From contig JAAEAF010001069.1 in NCBI GenBank assembly GCA_011037195.1, positions 19,664 to 83,663 on the forward strand: 64,000 nt of DNA. The letters are read 5' to 3'. A program made the translations under genes and the position numbers. Every line of letters begins with the position of its first letter. Positions within the stretch are counted from its first letter, which is position 1. Below the pieces are notes generated by a model. The model was given only the letters and a program-made list of their open reading frames with translations, had not been told where the DNA came from and did no database searches. Positions 34,331 to 45,188 of the stretch are shown piece after piece. Origin of the DNA: Triatoma infestans. Its lineage: Eukaryota; Arthropoda; Insecta; Hemiptera; Reduviidae.

Positions 34331-34860
34331 ATCTCTGATCATTAATAAAAGTAGAAAAAGATAGAGAGCACAGCCACACTTAGAACTATAGTTTTGCAAT
34401 ATTGTTGATTTCACCATGTAACTAAAAGATAAGGTTTAGATTTGTGGTTGTATCTTATCAGTTAGCTAGTGGTCTGACTACAGAAGATGTAGCTTGCTTT
34501 CCTGAAAGCATCTTGATGCTTTGATCTCTCTTCCATGTCCGTCGGCTGTTGTAACCTTTACAATAACCACTACCAACTGTCACTGAGAGGGTATATTGGA
34601 GCGCCATTTGCTACACCTGACGTGCTGATAAACACAAGGAGAAATATACTGTATTGATTCCATGCTATCTCCACTTCATCTTAGTTATGTTCAAAGAAGG
34701 GACTAACTGATCAATATATTATATGTGTAATATCTCCCACATAAAGTTTATTTATTAAATAAGTCGCAATCTTTTGATAAATAAATGTTGTTTATTTTTA
34801 CTTTTTCTTATTTTTAATATTGTACAGTTAACTGAACTTACTTGAGAGGGAGCAATATTG
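34331..34860. other. Unassigned region
   Basis: 34440-34660 is less AT-rich; no protein or RNA identified. Confidence 0.4.
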
Positions 34861-35230
34861 GGACTGAGTTATTTTCTTGATGCCGCTCAGGTATCACATG
34901 TTGCTAAACTCAAGAGCTAAACTCCTTCCCAGTACATATTTCCTACTCTTCAAATCCAATCTCTGTGAACGATTTTTCAGGACTACCATCTACTGCCCTG
35001 ATTTATCCCTCCGTAGGAGTTCCTCAGGGCAGTGTTTTAAGCCCCTTATTGTATACTAAATTTATCGCTTATATGCTTTTCATACCTTTCTTTTCACTCA
35101 TGCCAATGATATGGCAATATTTTCTCCTCTTAATGACTTAGTTCTTGCTGATCGTTCCCTTAAATCTCAAATCGAATTTCAAGCCTTTCTTGAGGCTTGA
35201 ATAAAAAAAGTGGAGATTTATGATAAATTT
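34861..35230 (+). pseudogene. Jockey RT palm fragment
   Basis: Frames show ERFFRTTIYCPDLS, VGVPQGSVLSPLLYTKFI (RT motif B), then ANDMAIFSPLNDLVLADRSL (decayed YADD region) and FQAFLEA. Frameshifts separate the blocks. Confidence 0.78.
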
Positions 35231-35268
35231 AAGCAAATTTAAGGTGAACTATCCTCCCACCCTTTTAC

Positions 35269-35775
35269 ATGAACTACTTCTTATCACCGAATATATGTAT
35301 GACCGGTTTGATAGTAAATCTCTATAAGAAGCAATTGAAGCGGGAGGTATATAATAAGTATTTAGACGAAAAATGTAAAGTGATCAAATTTACAATAATA
35401 AATTGGTGGAGTCCACGCATACGCTACCTTATAGTTCGAGGGTTAACAGGAATATCAAATATAGACGACCGGGATCTGAACAGGGCAAATGAGATGTTGC
35501 CTGTGTCTTTCATGGAACTGTCTCGGACATCTGATCGAAACAGAATGTCTGTGGAACAGCTTAGGCTATTTCCGTTTAAGGTTAGTCCGATTTGTTCGGA
35601 CTGCCGTGAATTTTAGATGGATTAGATCCGGGTCTGGATATTTGTTCTAGACCCAGTTTGTTGTTGTTTTTTCTTTAGGGTAGCTATATGAGCCCAGTGG
35701 GGCTTTGGATAGCATAGGGTTTGGTCCCTCTCTACACACAAATAATAATAGTAATAAGACGTATTTTCATGTTGG
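35269..35775 (+). pseudogene. Unrecognised retroelement-like 3' end with AAT-type tail
   Basis: An open frame of 115 codons (35269-35616) ends RLFPFKVSPICSDCREF. The following 3' region (GGGTAGCTATATGAGCCC...) finishes in AATAATAATAGTAATAAG, like other LINE tails here. The C..C end might be a zinc-binding tail. I do not recognise the family. Confidence 0.4.
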
Positions 35776-37097
35776 AAATGGCAATTTCTCACATGGAAAA
35801 TTTTTGACATTTAATTTGTTTTTTTAGTGATTGAAGCCTGTTAGCTAGGTAGGTTTAGTTAATGTTGTAGCTTTAATCATTACTTAAAGCTTTCAACACT
35901 GCAATCAATTACAATCATATTTCTGACCTTCTAAAACAGAAGTTTCCTCTAATTTTCAAGCATTTCATGACTACTTTTCCTTTATGTAAAATTTATTTTC
36001 TATTCGTTCATTTTATAAGGAATAATTGTCCTTGAAAAACAATTGCTCAAATAAATTTACCACCAATTAAAGTGGAAAAGTCTTATTATAATATCAAGTA
36101 CAATAAATAAATAAATGTAAATTTTTTTTTGAAAAATTATTTATCCTTTCCTTGCCAGGAATATATTTTTATATATTATATGTTGTTGGCCAACAATTTG
36201 GCTTATGTTTCTTTCTACGTTGCCAAATATGACACAAGTTTAGTGTATACAATCTCCTTTTTTAGTTCAAAGGCTTTTTTTTTTGTCATGCATTGATGAA
36301 AATCATCTCCGTAACCATTTCAATCATTTTGTTCCAGAATAATAAACATAAACAACTTTTTCTGGAGAGTAATGATAATAAAGAATTTTTCCAAGAATTT
36401 GTTGAAGTCCCATGAGTGGTACGTGTCCTCATGTAGTTTATGTCTAACGAATGGGACAAAAAAATATATATTTTCAAACAATTTACTTTTGGAAATCATT
36501 AACTCAATTCTCATTATATCTGGCTTACCAGTTTAATTGGCTGAGCCAGTCTTCTGGTCAATGTGGTACGTTTATAAGCCAAGATTCTACAATGATTTAA
36601 CAACAGAAAAAAATCTGATGTTAACCACTAATAGGCTTCCTCTGATAGCAATTTTCACTGACATGTTGTACAATATTCTTAATTATTTTTTGTATCTCCT
36701 ACCAGATATATAAAGCAATTAATGTTGCACGATAGTAAAAATCTTAACGACTTAGCCCCCACCCCCAGAAACCCCTGAAAATCAAATTTCTCTGAAAAAT
36801 GAACGAATAATAGCGATAAATTTTTTTAGTTTCTCTTGCTCCTAAGTTTCAAATATTGATTTCTCTACGGAAATATATATTCGTTTACAGATTTACCCCA
36901 AGCTCAAACTTGGAATTCTGTTTAGGTATACTACCACCGCATTGGCATCCAGAACTGCAATTTTATTGAATAGTTTTTCTTTTTTTTCAGTTTTCTACGA
37001 TTTTCTAAAAACAACGCCAATGATTTTCCTTTACTTTAACCTTTATATAATGTAATAGGACTTTACTTTAACCTTTACTTTATTTAACTTTATATAA
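35776..37097. other. AT-rich DNA with decayed TAAGAG-repeat sequence
   Basis: 36730-37030 shows CCCCCAGAAACCCCTGAAAA, TTAGGTATACTACCACCGCA and TTTTATTGAATAGTTTTTC, phrases of the repeat. No gene. Confidence 0.5.
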
Positions 37098-37283
37098 TGT
37101 AATAGGATCTGAAGAGAGGGATCCAAAGCAGTGTGAGAAACACAAAATTGAGAATCTCATTCGCTACTTAGGTCAGACTAGAATGGGAGACTCTGTCTAT
37201 ATACAGCTGAGCTAGCCCTTACAGGAAACCAGTCTTTAGAACAGTTTATACAGCAGTTACAACGCGTCACTATTACTTTTCGA
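37098..37283 (+). mobile_element. LTR start, first of three tandem partial copies
   Basis: TGTAATAGGATCTGAAGAGA, CTACTTAGGTCAGAC, AATGGGAGACTCTG, TATATACAGCTGAGCTAGCC, CAGTCTTTAGAACAG, ending ACTATTACTTTTCGA, where the next copy begins. Confidence 0.8.
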
Positions 37284-37487
37284 TAATGTAATAGAATCAG
37301 AAGAGAAGGATCTAAAGCAGAGAGAGAGAGAGAGTCACAAAATGTGAGAGTCTCACTCGCTATTTAGGCCAGACTAGAGTGGAAGGCTCGATACATCGGT
37401 AAAACTGAGCTAACCCTAAAGAGCGACAGTCTTTCAACCGTTTATACAGGGTTACAACGCGTCAGCAACCAACGAGTACCACTCTTC
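37284..37487 (+). mobile_element. LTR start, second tandem partial copy
   Basis: TGTAATAGAATCAGAAGAGA, (AG)n, TTTAGGCCAGACTAGAGTGG, GTTACAACGCGTCAGCAACC. The TATA region is changed (GATACATCGG). Confidence 0.8.
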
Positions 37488-37836
37488 ATAGGATCTGAAG
37501 AGCAGAGAGAAACACACAATTGACGCTACTTAGGCCAGACTAGAGTGGGAGACAGTATATATATATTAACCCTTGGCTTTAGTCAGTCTTTAGGACAGTC
37601 TTTAGAACACTTTATACAACAGTCTACAACAGTTAGCAAACGAGTCAGCAACCAACTACTACCCTTCTCTTCACTCTGTCTAAATCTCTCGCTACCTAAT
37701 TACGATTATTGGTGTGTAAAGTCATGGCAGTTTTATGTCTCTCTCTTACATTATACAGTGTTTAGCATTCATTCTAGCTTATTTCTCAAAAAAAACCTTT
37801 CCCGCTAATTTTCTCTCCTTCTAAAATCTATTATCT
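37488..37836 (+). mobile_element. LTR, third tandem copy, nearly full length
   Basis: ATAGGATCTGAAGAGCAGAG, CTACTTAGGCCAGACTAGAG, GACAGTATATATATATTAAC, CAGCAACCAACTACTACCC, TCTCTCGCTACCTAATTACG, CAGTGTTTAGCATTCATTC and an end near CTATTAT. Confidence 0.8.
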
Positions 37837-37998
37837 TGTGGTACAAACTGTTCTAAAGATTGGAGCTTGTAGGGCTAGTTCAGCTGTGTATATACAGAGT
37901 CTCCCACTCTAGACTGGCCTAAGTAGCGAGTGAGATACTCAATTTTGTGTTTCTCCCTCTTTCTCTGCTTTAAATCCCTCTTTTCGGATCCTATTACA
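37837..37998 (-). mobile_element. LTR start, inverted copy
   Basis: On minus it begins TGTAATAGGATCCG and contains CAAAATTGAGTATCTCACTC and CCAGTCTAGAGTGGGAGACTC. It faces the third tandem copy and, with the next segment, repeats the block at 11456-12155 in reverse. Confidence 0.78.
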
Positions 37999-38550
37999 AT
38001 ACCATCTACACACAAAAATATCTTTCACTTTTATTTGAACATTTTCCTGGAATAATTGATCTTTGGGATTTTCTTGGAAGGGGGGGACAATTAGCGATAT
38101 AAGCTTTCTTTCAAAGTATCAATTCAAAATAATATATATGGTTCTGGTAAATAGCATTAACATACATTAGTAGTAACATTGGTAGAATTCAAAATTTTAA
38201 AAAAATTCTGAAAAACCAGGAAACCAGTCTTGAGAACAGTTTATACAGCAGTTACAACGCGTCACTATTACTTTTCGAAGTTGCCATATAATCGAATATA
38301 TTTTTGGATTTTTTTTTTGGATTTTAATCCAACACGTTTATAACGATTTTCTTTAACATTGGAATCTTAACAGCGCTACTTTTATTTGTAACATTTGTTT
38401 GGTGAAAAAAAATTATGCTTAAACGCGTCTGAGAAATCTGAGCCTTAAAAAATTCAATTGTTGTATTTGTTCAGTATTATTGGCCTTCTCTACAATGCAA
38501 ATCATTCTCTGGTGGCGTGGTTTGATAGATTGGCTCTTGTCACCACCGTC
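37999..38550 (+). repeat. Segment duplicated in inverted orientation at 11456-11980, with a templated 61-bp insertion
   Basis: Plus-strand homology to the reverse of 11456-11980 (GTAAATAGCATTAACATAC, ATCCAACACGTTTATAACG, TGGTTTGATAGATTGGCTC). At 38218-38281 it holds a stretch (GGAAACCAGTCTTGAGAACA through ACTATTACTTTTCGA) that copies 37224-37283. Confidence 0.75.
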
Positions 38551-38599
38551 AGCGCTAATTATATTTATCTTAGGACAATATATTTAATTTATATATAAT

Positions 38600-38880
38600 T
38601 ATATTAATAAAAATTAGAGAAAGTCGTGTGCGTGTTTCACACTAGATTTTTTTTTTTTTTTAATATGTTAAGTATTTAAGTGTACACATTTAAAAAAAAA
38701 ACAAATCTTTAAAGCCGTTTTTGAGTTAATGGCGGAAAATTAGAAAAAACATTTCTGAAATTACACACTTTGAGTTAACCGATTTTCTTCAAATTTGGTA
38801 TTTATTGGATCTCAAAACATGTCTTTCTAACGGAAATTGTACTTTCTAATTAAGATTAAAAGAAAGTAAAATAAAAATTG
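38600..38880 (+). repeat. TAAGAG repeat fragment
   Basis: GAGAAAGTCGTGTGCGTGTTTCACACTAGA opens the region in inverted form. A monomer piece and ACGGAAATTGTACTTTC...AAAAGAAAGTAAAA end it. Confidence 0.65.
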
Positions 38881-39259
38881 AAATAAACATTTTTTATTTA
38901 TTTTTATTTTCCTGTGTAATTTTGTTTAGAAACACAAGAGAACTGTATATATTTTTATCAAAAGTATCCATTTAAAGAATTGTTTTTATAAAAATATAGT
39001 TGTTTTAATAGTCCAGACTGGGCATATCGCCAGTGTTTGGCTGAAGTGAGCGCAACAGTACAGAAATTTAAACAAAGAAATTGATAAGATCCTATTTCAG
39101 TATAAAGCGGTTTTTAAGATGTGCATTTTTGTTTATTTATTTATTTTATTTTATTTTTTTTTTTGTATCAAATAAAATATATTATGAAATCTTATGTAGA
39201 TCCATTTTTTTTTTAACCTTAACTTGTAAAGTTATTTTTTGTAAAAATGTTATTAGCAG
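38881..39259. other. AT-rich DNA, no gene recognised
   Basis: No motif. Confidence 0.5.
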
Positions 39260-39537
39260 TATAATGGTATGAAAAGTAGAGAATTGGATTTGAAAGATAA
39301 ATAAACTGGAAGTACCTAATGCTGAAAACTGTATAATCAAGAAAGTAACACAAACTGCCAGGTCTTTAAGGAGTATAGAAATTTATAGTGAGAGATTAGG
39401 AGTGAGTAAAGAGAAAGGTAATAGTTGGTTGTTGACGCGTTGTAACTGTTGTATAAACTGTTCGAGCGAGCTAGCACAGTTGTTTTTTAGCAGAGTCTCC
39501 CACTCTAGTCTGGCCTACGTAGCGAGTGATCCTATTA
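39260..39537 (-). mobile_element. LTR (TGTAATAG family), minus orientation
   Basis: Its 3' terminus CCATTATA is at 39267-39260. On minus it reads AATAGGATCACTCGCTACG, CCAGACTAGAGTGGGAGAC, ACGCGTCAACAACCAACTAT and CAGTTTTCAGCATTAGG. The TATA segment is altered. Confidence 0.75.
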
Positions 39538-39649
39538 AAGTAGGCTCAGAAAACACCAAAAATATGTTGTTGTTTTTTCTCTATTTAAAAAAAAAAAAAA
39601 AAAAAATGGTGTCACAACTTTCTCTAACTAAATTTACATAGTCAATCAT

Positions 39650-39765
39650 TTAATCATCGTAGTCATTCAATCACAATCAATCAATCATTTAAATTGATAG
39701 ATTTTTTCCAAATTTATAATTTTTACTAAATATTTAATTGGGTTGAAGGTTATACTAATGGGAGA
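39650..39765 (+). repeat. TAAGAG repeat, part split by a SINE
   Basis: Monomer phrases before the SINE; 39754-39765 (ACTAATGGGAGA) is the left target duplication. Confidence 0.6.
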
Positions 39766-40013
39766 AACCTTATGACGCAACACCCGTGAAGGCTTGTCAA
39801 ACGGCGATTTGAACAGGGAGGCGTGTGGCAAGTACGCCCGCAGTTCTCACGCCGTTTAGTTCCGACCTTCACTGACCTAGGGCGCTACTAACTGTAGCTT
39901 CCCACTTTTTATCATGATACTGGGTCAACACCGACTTTGGCGTCACGGGAATCGAACCCTGAATTCTTGCACGAAAGGCGAATGCGCTAGCCACTAGACC
40001 AACGCGTGAGAAC
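39766..40013 (-). mobile_element. tRNA-derived SINE with 12-bp target duplication
   Basis: On minus it begins GTTCTCACGCG, followed by an A box (TTGGTCTAGTGGCTAGCGC) and a perfect B box (GGTTCGATTCC), the two internal RNA polymerase III promoter parts. A tRNA-unrelated body of about 170 bp ends GGGTGTTGCGTCATAAGGTTT-like sequence. ACTAATGGGAGA flanks it at 39754-39765 and 40014-40025. SINEs move with LINE enzymes. A second copy lies at 48206-48425. Confidence 0.93.
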
Positions 40014-40842
40014 ACTAATGGGAGAGTCTAAACTTAAAACAACGTTTTTTTTTTGTCGGGAAGCTGTCCCAGAACTTCTCTAAAATCAAATTACTCGGGA
40101 AAAAGAAAACTTTCAAACAAAAGTGATAGATCGCCGCTACATGACCAAGTTTAATGGAAACCAATGAGGTGTCTTTGAAGAGAAAATTGTAGTATTAACT
40201 GGATCAACTTCCAGTCAACTGATTTCCCTTCACACTCGGATATTTTGGCAACACAATTCATTCTAATTAATATTATGGATATGATAGAATCCTATAAATT
40301 ATCTGTAATGGTCTTTTAGAAGAAAGCATAATCTCATCTTTCCCCCAAAAATTCAACCATTAAAGTAATGTTCTTGGAAAAAATCGCAAACAAATATGAA
40401 AGATCGTTTTGTTAGGATAGCAAATTTATTAAGAAACCAAAATGGTGTTTTTTATGGAGAAAATTGAGAAAACAGAGGAAAAAAAACGGATTTCCTTCAA
40501 ACTCGGAATTTTAGCAACATATTTAATACTGATCAATATTATTACATGGTTGATAGAATCGTATATTAAACTAAAATAGCACAGTAGAGGAAATCATAAC
40601 AATACCTCTAGATCTCCCAAAATATCACTTTAAATGAATTGTCCCGCAAAAATATTTCTAATAAAAGTCATAAACCCGTAGTTTTGTAGTAAATACGAAG
40701 TTTTAAAAAAATCGCCAAAAAAAAAAAAAAACTGAAAATCCAGTCAGTAAAGGTGAATTTCCGGTTGAGGCATTTCCATGATAACTTACTGTCGAATCGT
40801 ATGCAGTAACGTAGACTATGGTCTACGTTAACGGAATGTCTT
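40014..40842 (+). repeat. TAAGAG repeat monomers between SINE and jockey
   Basis: Two monomers with ACTCGGATATTTTGGC (40234) and ACTCGGAATTTTAGC (40498), then the AACTTACTGTCGAATCGTAT block. Near 40817-40840 is a hairpin with AACGTAGAC / GTCTACGTT arms. Confidence 0.8.
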
Positions 40843-41985
40843 TTTCATTTATTTTAATTTGTTGATTGAATATTTACAACTGCATGGTATATATAAATGC
40901 AATAAGTATATATGATATAAGAAAAACTGTATCATGTAATGCCATGAATGGCAGTTATCCAGTGATAACTGATGTTAGATATCCAGGAGGTCGAGTGGCC
41001 AACGTTATGCTTCAACCGTCTTAGGGGGATTACCTGGGAATGAGTTTGAATAGAGGGCTTGGACGAGGGGACTTGGAAGAGGGATAGGTTACTGTGGAAT
41101 TTGTTGTATCGGGATTTTGAGAGATCGTTGACAAACGGGATCTTCAGATCGTTGTGAATTGTGCGGTTGGATGCATAAGAAGGGGCGTCGACAATGCGAG
41201 GGGGTTTTTTGACGTGGCATGAAGAGTTTGAATTCTACAGAGGTGGATCGCTTAGAAGTGCCGTATAGTTCTAGTCCGTATGTCCAAATTGGAGCGAGCA
41301 GACTTGATTGGGTGATCAAGTCACCCTCAACCAAGTTGAAGTCTTGGATGGGGATTCCATGTTAGTCGCTTGTCTAAGTATAGTCCAAGATAACGCACGT
41401 ATTTGGCCGGAGAAATAGGAGATTGAAATGATGTGATGGGAGTACTTTTTAATGTGAATACAATGTAGTGGGATTTATTAAGGTTGATTTTTATTCTCCA
41501 TTTCGTTAACCAGGATTCATGTAATTGAAGATAGATTAGCGTTGGAGAGGCTGGAAAGAACGGGATCGGTATGAAGTAATAGGATTGCTGCCCTATATAA
41601 GATGGGTGCAGGATGCTGCCCTGGAATACTTCGGCTAGGATGGGATTGATGGAAGAAGTAGTTGAACCTTAGGTGACTTGGAAGAATCGATCACTTAAAA
41701 AAGGATTTCAGGACAAGGTAGTAGGTACAGAGTAGGAGACCCTTGAACTTTCACAGTAAACCTTCGTGCCTAAGCAGTCAAAGGCTCTAGAAATGTCTAA
41801 AAGATGCCAGCACAGTATTGTTTCAGCTCAACGGAGATAGCGATGGTTGGTATCTACAACACGATGCGCCTGCTGGATAGTGGAATGACCCCTCCGAAAT
41901 CCAAACTGGTGTTGTGGAATGATTTGAAGCGGTTCTGGAATTGATAGGAAACGATAACGTAATGTCAAGTTGGAAGTGCCTTGCA
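40843..41985 (-). pseudogene. Jockey-clade RT fragment
   Basis: Minus-strand frames give FGGVIPLS and HQFGFRRGHST-type sequence near 41900, RVVDTNHRYL, LLDISRAFD (palm Asp block) near 41810, FLSDRFFQVT, then WLTKWRIKINLNKSHYIVF, YLGLYLDKR and LLAPIWTYGLELYGTSKRS near 41300. The order is that of a jockey RT; the YADD block is not recognisable. Frameshifts are many. The copy sits inside a TAAGAG repeat, whose sequence resumes near 41986. Confidence 0.85.
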
Positions 41986-42145
41986 ATTTTTCGATTTTGA
42001 GTTGTGCTCAAAATCGTAAGTGGCCGCCCACAAACAGACCATTTTCTATAAAAACTACTTTTTAGATCTCAGGGGACCTTAAAACGTATTTGTCCGTTTA
42101 AAACTCGATGTTAAAACTTTGACACTTAGAGAAAAAAAAATAAAA
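41986..42145 (+). repeat. TAAGAG repeat, terminal part after the jockey insertion
   Basis: TTTTTCGATTTTGAGTTGTG, ACAAACAGACCATTTTC, AGGGGACCTTAAAACG, AACTCGATGTTAAAACTTTG, matching 25730-25860. Confidence 0.75.
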
Positions 42146-43010
42146 TTTCTAATTAGGTACTGTATAATAATACTATTATATCTACAATAGTTTCCGGGAA
42201 GAAAGCTCTATGCCTGTAAACATGGACTGGCTCCGATATAAATAACAATATATTAATGCCTGGAAATATCTCCAGGTACTTACAATTTTTTATTTCGCAT
42301 GAATAAGGCAGAAAAAAAAAAATACGAATGTGATTGTGGATGATACTTTGAACTAGCAAATTTTCAACAAAGTAAGAAATAACAAAACAAAAAAAATGCA
42401 TGTAAATTTACTTGTTCCATAAACATTTCTCTCTGATTCTGGATACTCTTATCTTTTTTTTTTTCCTTTTTTCAAAAGATGGCATCATTCCAACAAAAAT
42501 TGTTTCTTTCTTTACTAACGATCTGAACCTGTGTGTACTTTTAAAATGTAAATTAGAAAAAAAAAAAATGAAAAAGGGTAAAATAAAAAATAAATAAATA
42601 AATAAATAAACCTTACTAATAGTATCAGCTGTTTAGTTTAAAAATATTTACTTTTATTTTCTAATCCACCTACTGTCAAACTTGGACCTTGTTTTTGGAA
42701 TATACATAGTCAAAGAACTGACATTGAATATTCACAACAGATTTTGATAGAACAGACGATTTCATCTATTTTTGTTTTCTAGTGAAGTTGTTCAAACGTA
42801 GGCTTCAAAAAAGCGACTATTTATAATATATCATCATCACTACATCCATCAATTTACACTAAGCCAGTCAAGTTACATTAGGAACATGTCAAAACAGCAC
42901 TAAAACTTAAAGCATTCATTAATTTTTGTGTGACATAAAAACTCTTCCACCGTCTTTATATGTAACCTACCTGTTATTGTATATTTAGTAAACAAAGATT
43001 CAGACAAGTC
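42146..43010. other. AT-rich DNA, no gene recognised
   Basis: No motif recognised. Confidence 0.45.
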
Positions 43011-43300
43011 CCAATTCATTAGTACTGCGATCGTTTCAAATTTTCAAATTAAGTTTTCATCGGAAATACTTGCTTTGAGGTCCCCTGAATACGAAAAAAA
43101 AAAGTTCTTAGCGAATGGTCTTTATGTGTATATGAGTGAACAAAATATCTCCGTTTAGGTATTACCACCGCATCTGACACACGAAGGTTTCATGCCAAAA
43201 CCATCAATCGGAATTTGCGACTATATTGAATAATTTTCTTTTAGTTTTTTCGAGATTTTATCGAAAATGGCTTCATCGATTTTTTGTAAACTTTATATAC
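43011..43300 (-). repeat. TAAGAG repeat, minus orientation
   Basis: TAGTACTGCGATCGTTTCAAAT, TTTTCATCGGAAATAC, GGTCCCCTGAATACG, TTAGGTATTACCACCGCATC, TCGAGATTTTATCGAAAATG. Confidence 0.75.
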
Positions 43301-43317
43301 TTGATTCATAAAAGTTG

Positions 43318-44030
43318 GGGAGGATTTGGTGTAGTGGTTATGAACATGGAATTGTAACTGTGAGGGTCCTGAAATGTGATCGGTGATGTTGTGTGTTTGT
43401 ATGCTGGTAGCATGTGGCGTGAGCTGTTTAGTAAAAGGGCTTGTAAGTATATATTATGTTTAAGAGTGAAGTATTAGAAATAATCAAGAGAGCACCACTG
43501 TTTTTAAAATAAATATATTATTCTCTAAGCAAATTTAAGTACATTATAATATCACAACTGTATCTTAATAAATGATGTTTATCTAGAATAAAGACAAATC
43601 TCTATCACTGGCACTGAGTTTAAGAGAGCGATTCCTGAAGCAAGTGTTCTGGCTTTGAAAGCAGAATGCAGACTGTCCGAAAGTATGCCTTCTCTTACAA
43701 AACAGTTGGCCAAGTGGCATTGTATTAATTTAAGGATTCTTGCGCCTTTGTCTCTTGGTTTGCATTGACCTAGATTGTAGTATATCTGGCTCTATCCCCA
43801 TCACTAAATACACTATTTGAACTATCTAATTTTCACAAAATTATTTTCCAAAACTATTATTTTTCCATTTCGTTCTTCCACTACAGTCCCGAGTTCGAAT
43901 CCCACGTAGAATCACTAAATTTATATTAGTTTAGAAAAAATTAATTGTAAAGTATGTGCTTCCGCCCATGCCCATGTAGTTGAACGTTAAACCAGGCTGA
44001 AAAAAATGGGCATTACTTATTACTTACTAA
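43318..44030 (+). mobile_element. tRNA-derived SINE split by a solo LTR
   Basis: Left part (43318-43369) has an A-box-like TTTGGTGTAGTGGTTATGA and an anticodon-arm-like AACTGTGAGGGTCC. The right part (43886-44030) resumes with a B box (GAGTTCGAATCCC) and the body, ending with a simple tail (ACTTATTACTTACTA). Removing the LTR and one GTCC restores a continuous tRNA-like head. Confidence 0.8.
43370..43885 (-). mobile_element. Solo LTR, family B, with 4-bp target duplication
   Basis: Begins TGAAATG and ends CACTACA on the plus strand (TG...CA), flanked by GTCC at 43366-43369 and 43886-43889. Closely similar to 50591-51145. Minus orientation is chosen from the TGTAGTGG start and TATA-like position in the related copy. 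Confidence 0.85.
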
Positions 44031-44109
44031 CAAACACAAATACTAACCATTTATTTTCAAATATTTATCCAGTAAAATTAGTTCTACGGAATTTGGTCAT
44101 TTTATTTTA

Positions 44110-45188
44110 AATGAAACGAAAAATGGAGAACTAGTCTCATATGTCCTATTTACAAAAAAGGTGATAGACTACAGTGCAAATATTGTCGTGGAATTTCCCT
44201 TCTCACATAGCGTATAAAATCTCAATTATTATACTGAAAAAATTAAATCTCTTTGCCGAAAATACCATAACCGACTATCAGTGCGGTTTCCGGCATGGAA
44301 TAGGCACTACGGATCAAATGTTTGTAATGAGACAATTGCTGAAGAAGTGATGGGAGTTAAAATTGACCTTCACCTCCTTTTTATTGACTATCGGCAGGCA
44401 TTTGACGTGTCAATAGAACGAAACTGATTGAAGTCTTAATAGATTTTAACGTCCCAAGAAAGTTGATCAGATCATCACATGACACTGAATGATAGTGATG
44501 GAAAGGTTATTACAGGCGGCAACATAAGTCCTGAATTCCCCATTTCGACTGGCATGAGACAAGGCGATGCCCTATCTGCCACCCTCTTCAATCTGGCCTT
44601 ACACAGTGTGATAAAGAAGCTAAACATTTCAGGGAATATCATGCATTCATGTAACCAGTTATGTGCATATGCAGACGATATAGGCCTGATTTTCAGGAAC
44701 ATTCCATCACTCAAAGAGTCCTTTACTATGCTTAATAATGAAAGCAAAATAATAGACCTTTGCATAAATGAAAGCAAAACTAAATATATGAGTACTAACT
44801 CAGGCCGTGGTAGTGCTTCATTAGATATTGATGGTTAATCCTTTGAAAAAGTTAAAAGCTTCATATATCTGGGATCAGAATTGAATGATGAAAACAAAAC
44901 AATAAATGTAGTAAAGAGAAGAATAATGGCAGCTATTAGTGCTTACTTCGCAAACGTTAAATATTTTAAAAGTAGACTGCTGTCTCAAACTACTAAGATA
45001 AGGTTGTATAAAACCCTAATCCGTCCAGTCTTAACATATGGTGCGGAGACGTGGACTCTAACCACCATAATGAAAAATCAACTACACTTTTCGAAAGCAA
45101 GCTTTTAAGGAAGATTTATGGTCCAGTCCTCGAAGTTCAGACAAATACGTGGAAACTATGAACAAACACCGAGCTGTATTCCTTATGT
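44110..45188 (+). pseudogene. RTE-like RT region, left part of a split copy
   Basis: Early frames read PIYKKGDRLQCKYCRGISLL (RT block 1) and CGFRHGIGTTDQMF. An open segment at 44479-44838 has GMRQGDALSATLFNLAL (motif B) and CAYADDIGLIF (intact YADD). Then VKSFIYLGSELN, VKRRIMAAISAYFAN and RLYKTLIRPVLTYGAETWTL follow in order. Frame changes near 44210, 44420 and 45080 break it. It carries the best-preserved catalytic RT motif in the window. Confidence 0.88.

Noticed and set aside
43318..43420. Functional tRNA gene
   Set aside because: The tRNA-like head is interrupted by an LTR and belongs to a SINE with an unrelated body and simple tail.
44479..44838. Intact reverse transcriptase gene
   Set aside because: Motif B and YADD are intact here, but the frame is broken on both sides, so it is only a well-preserved piece of a dead element.
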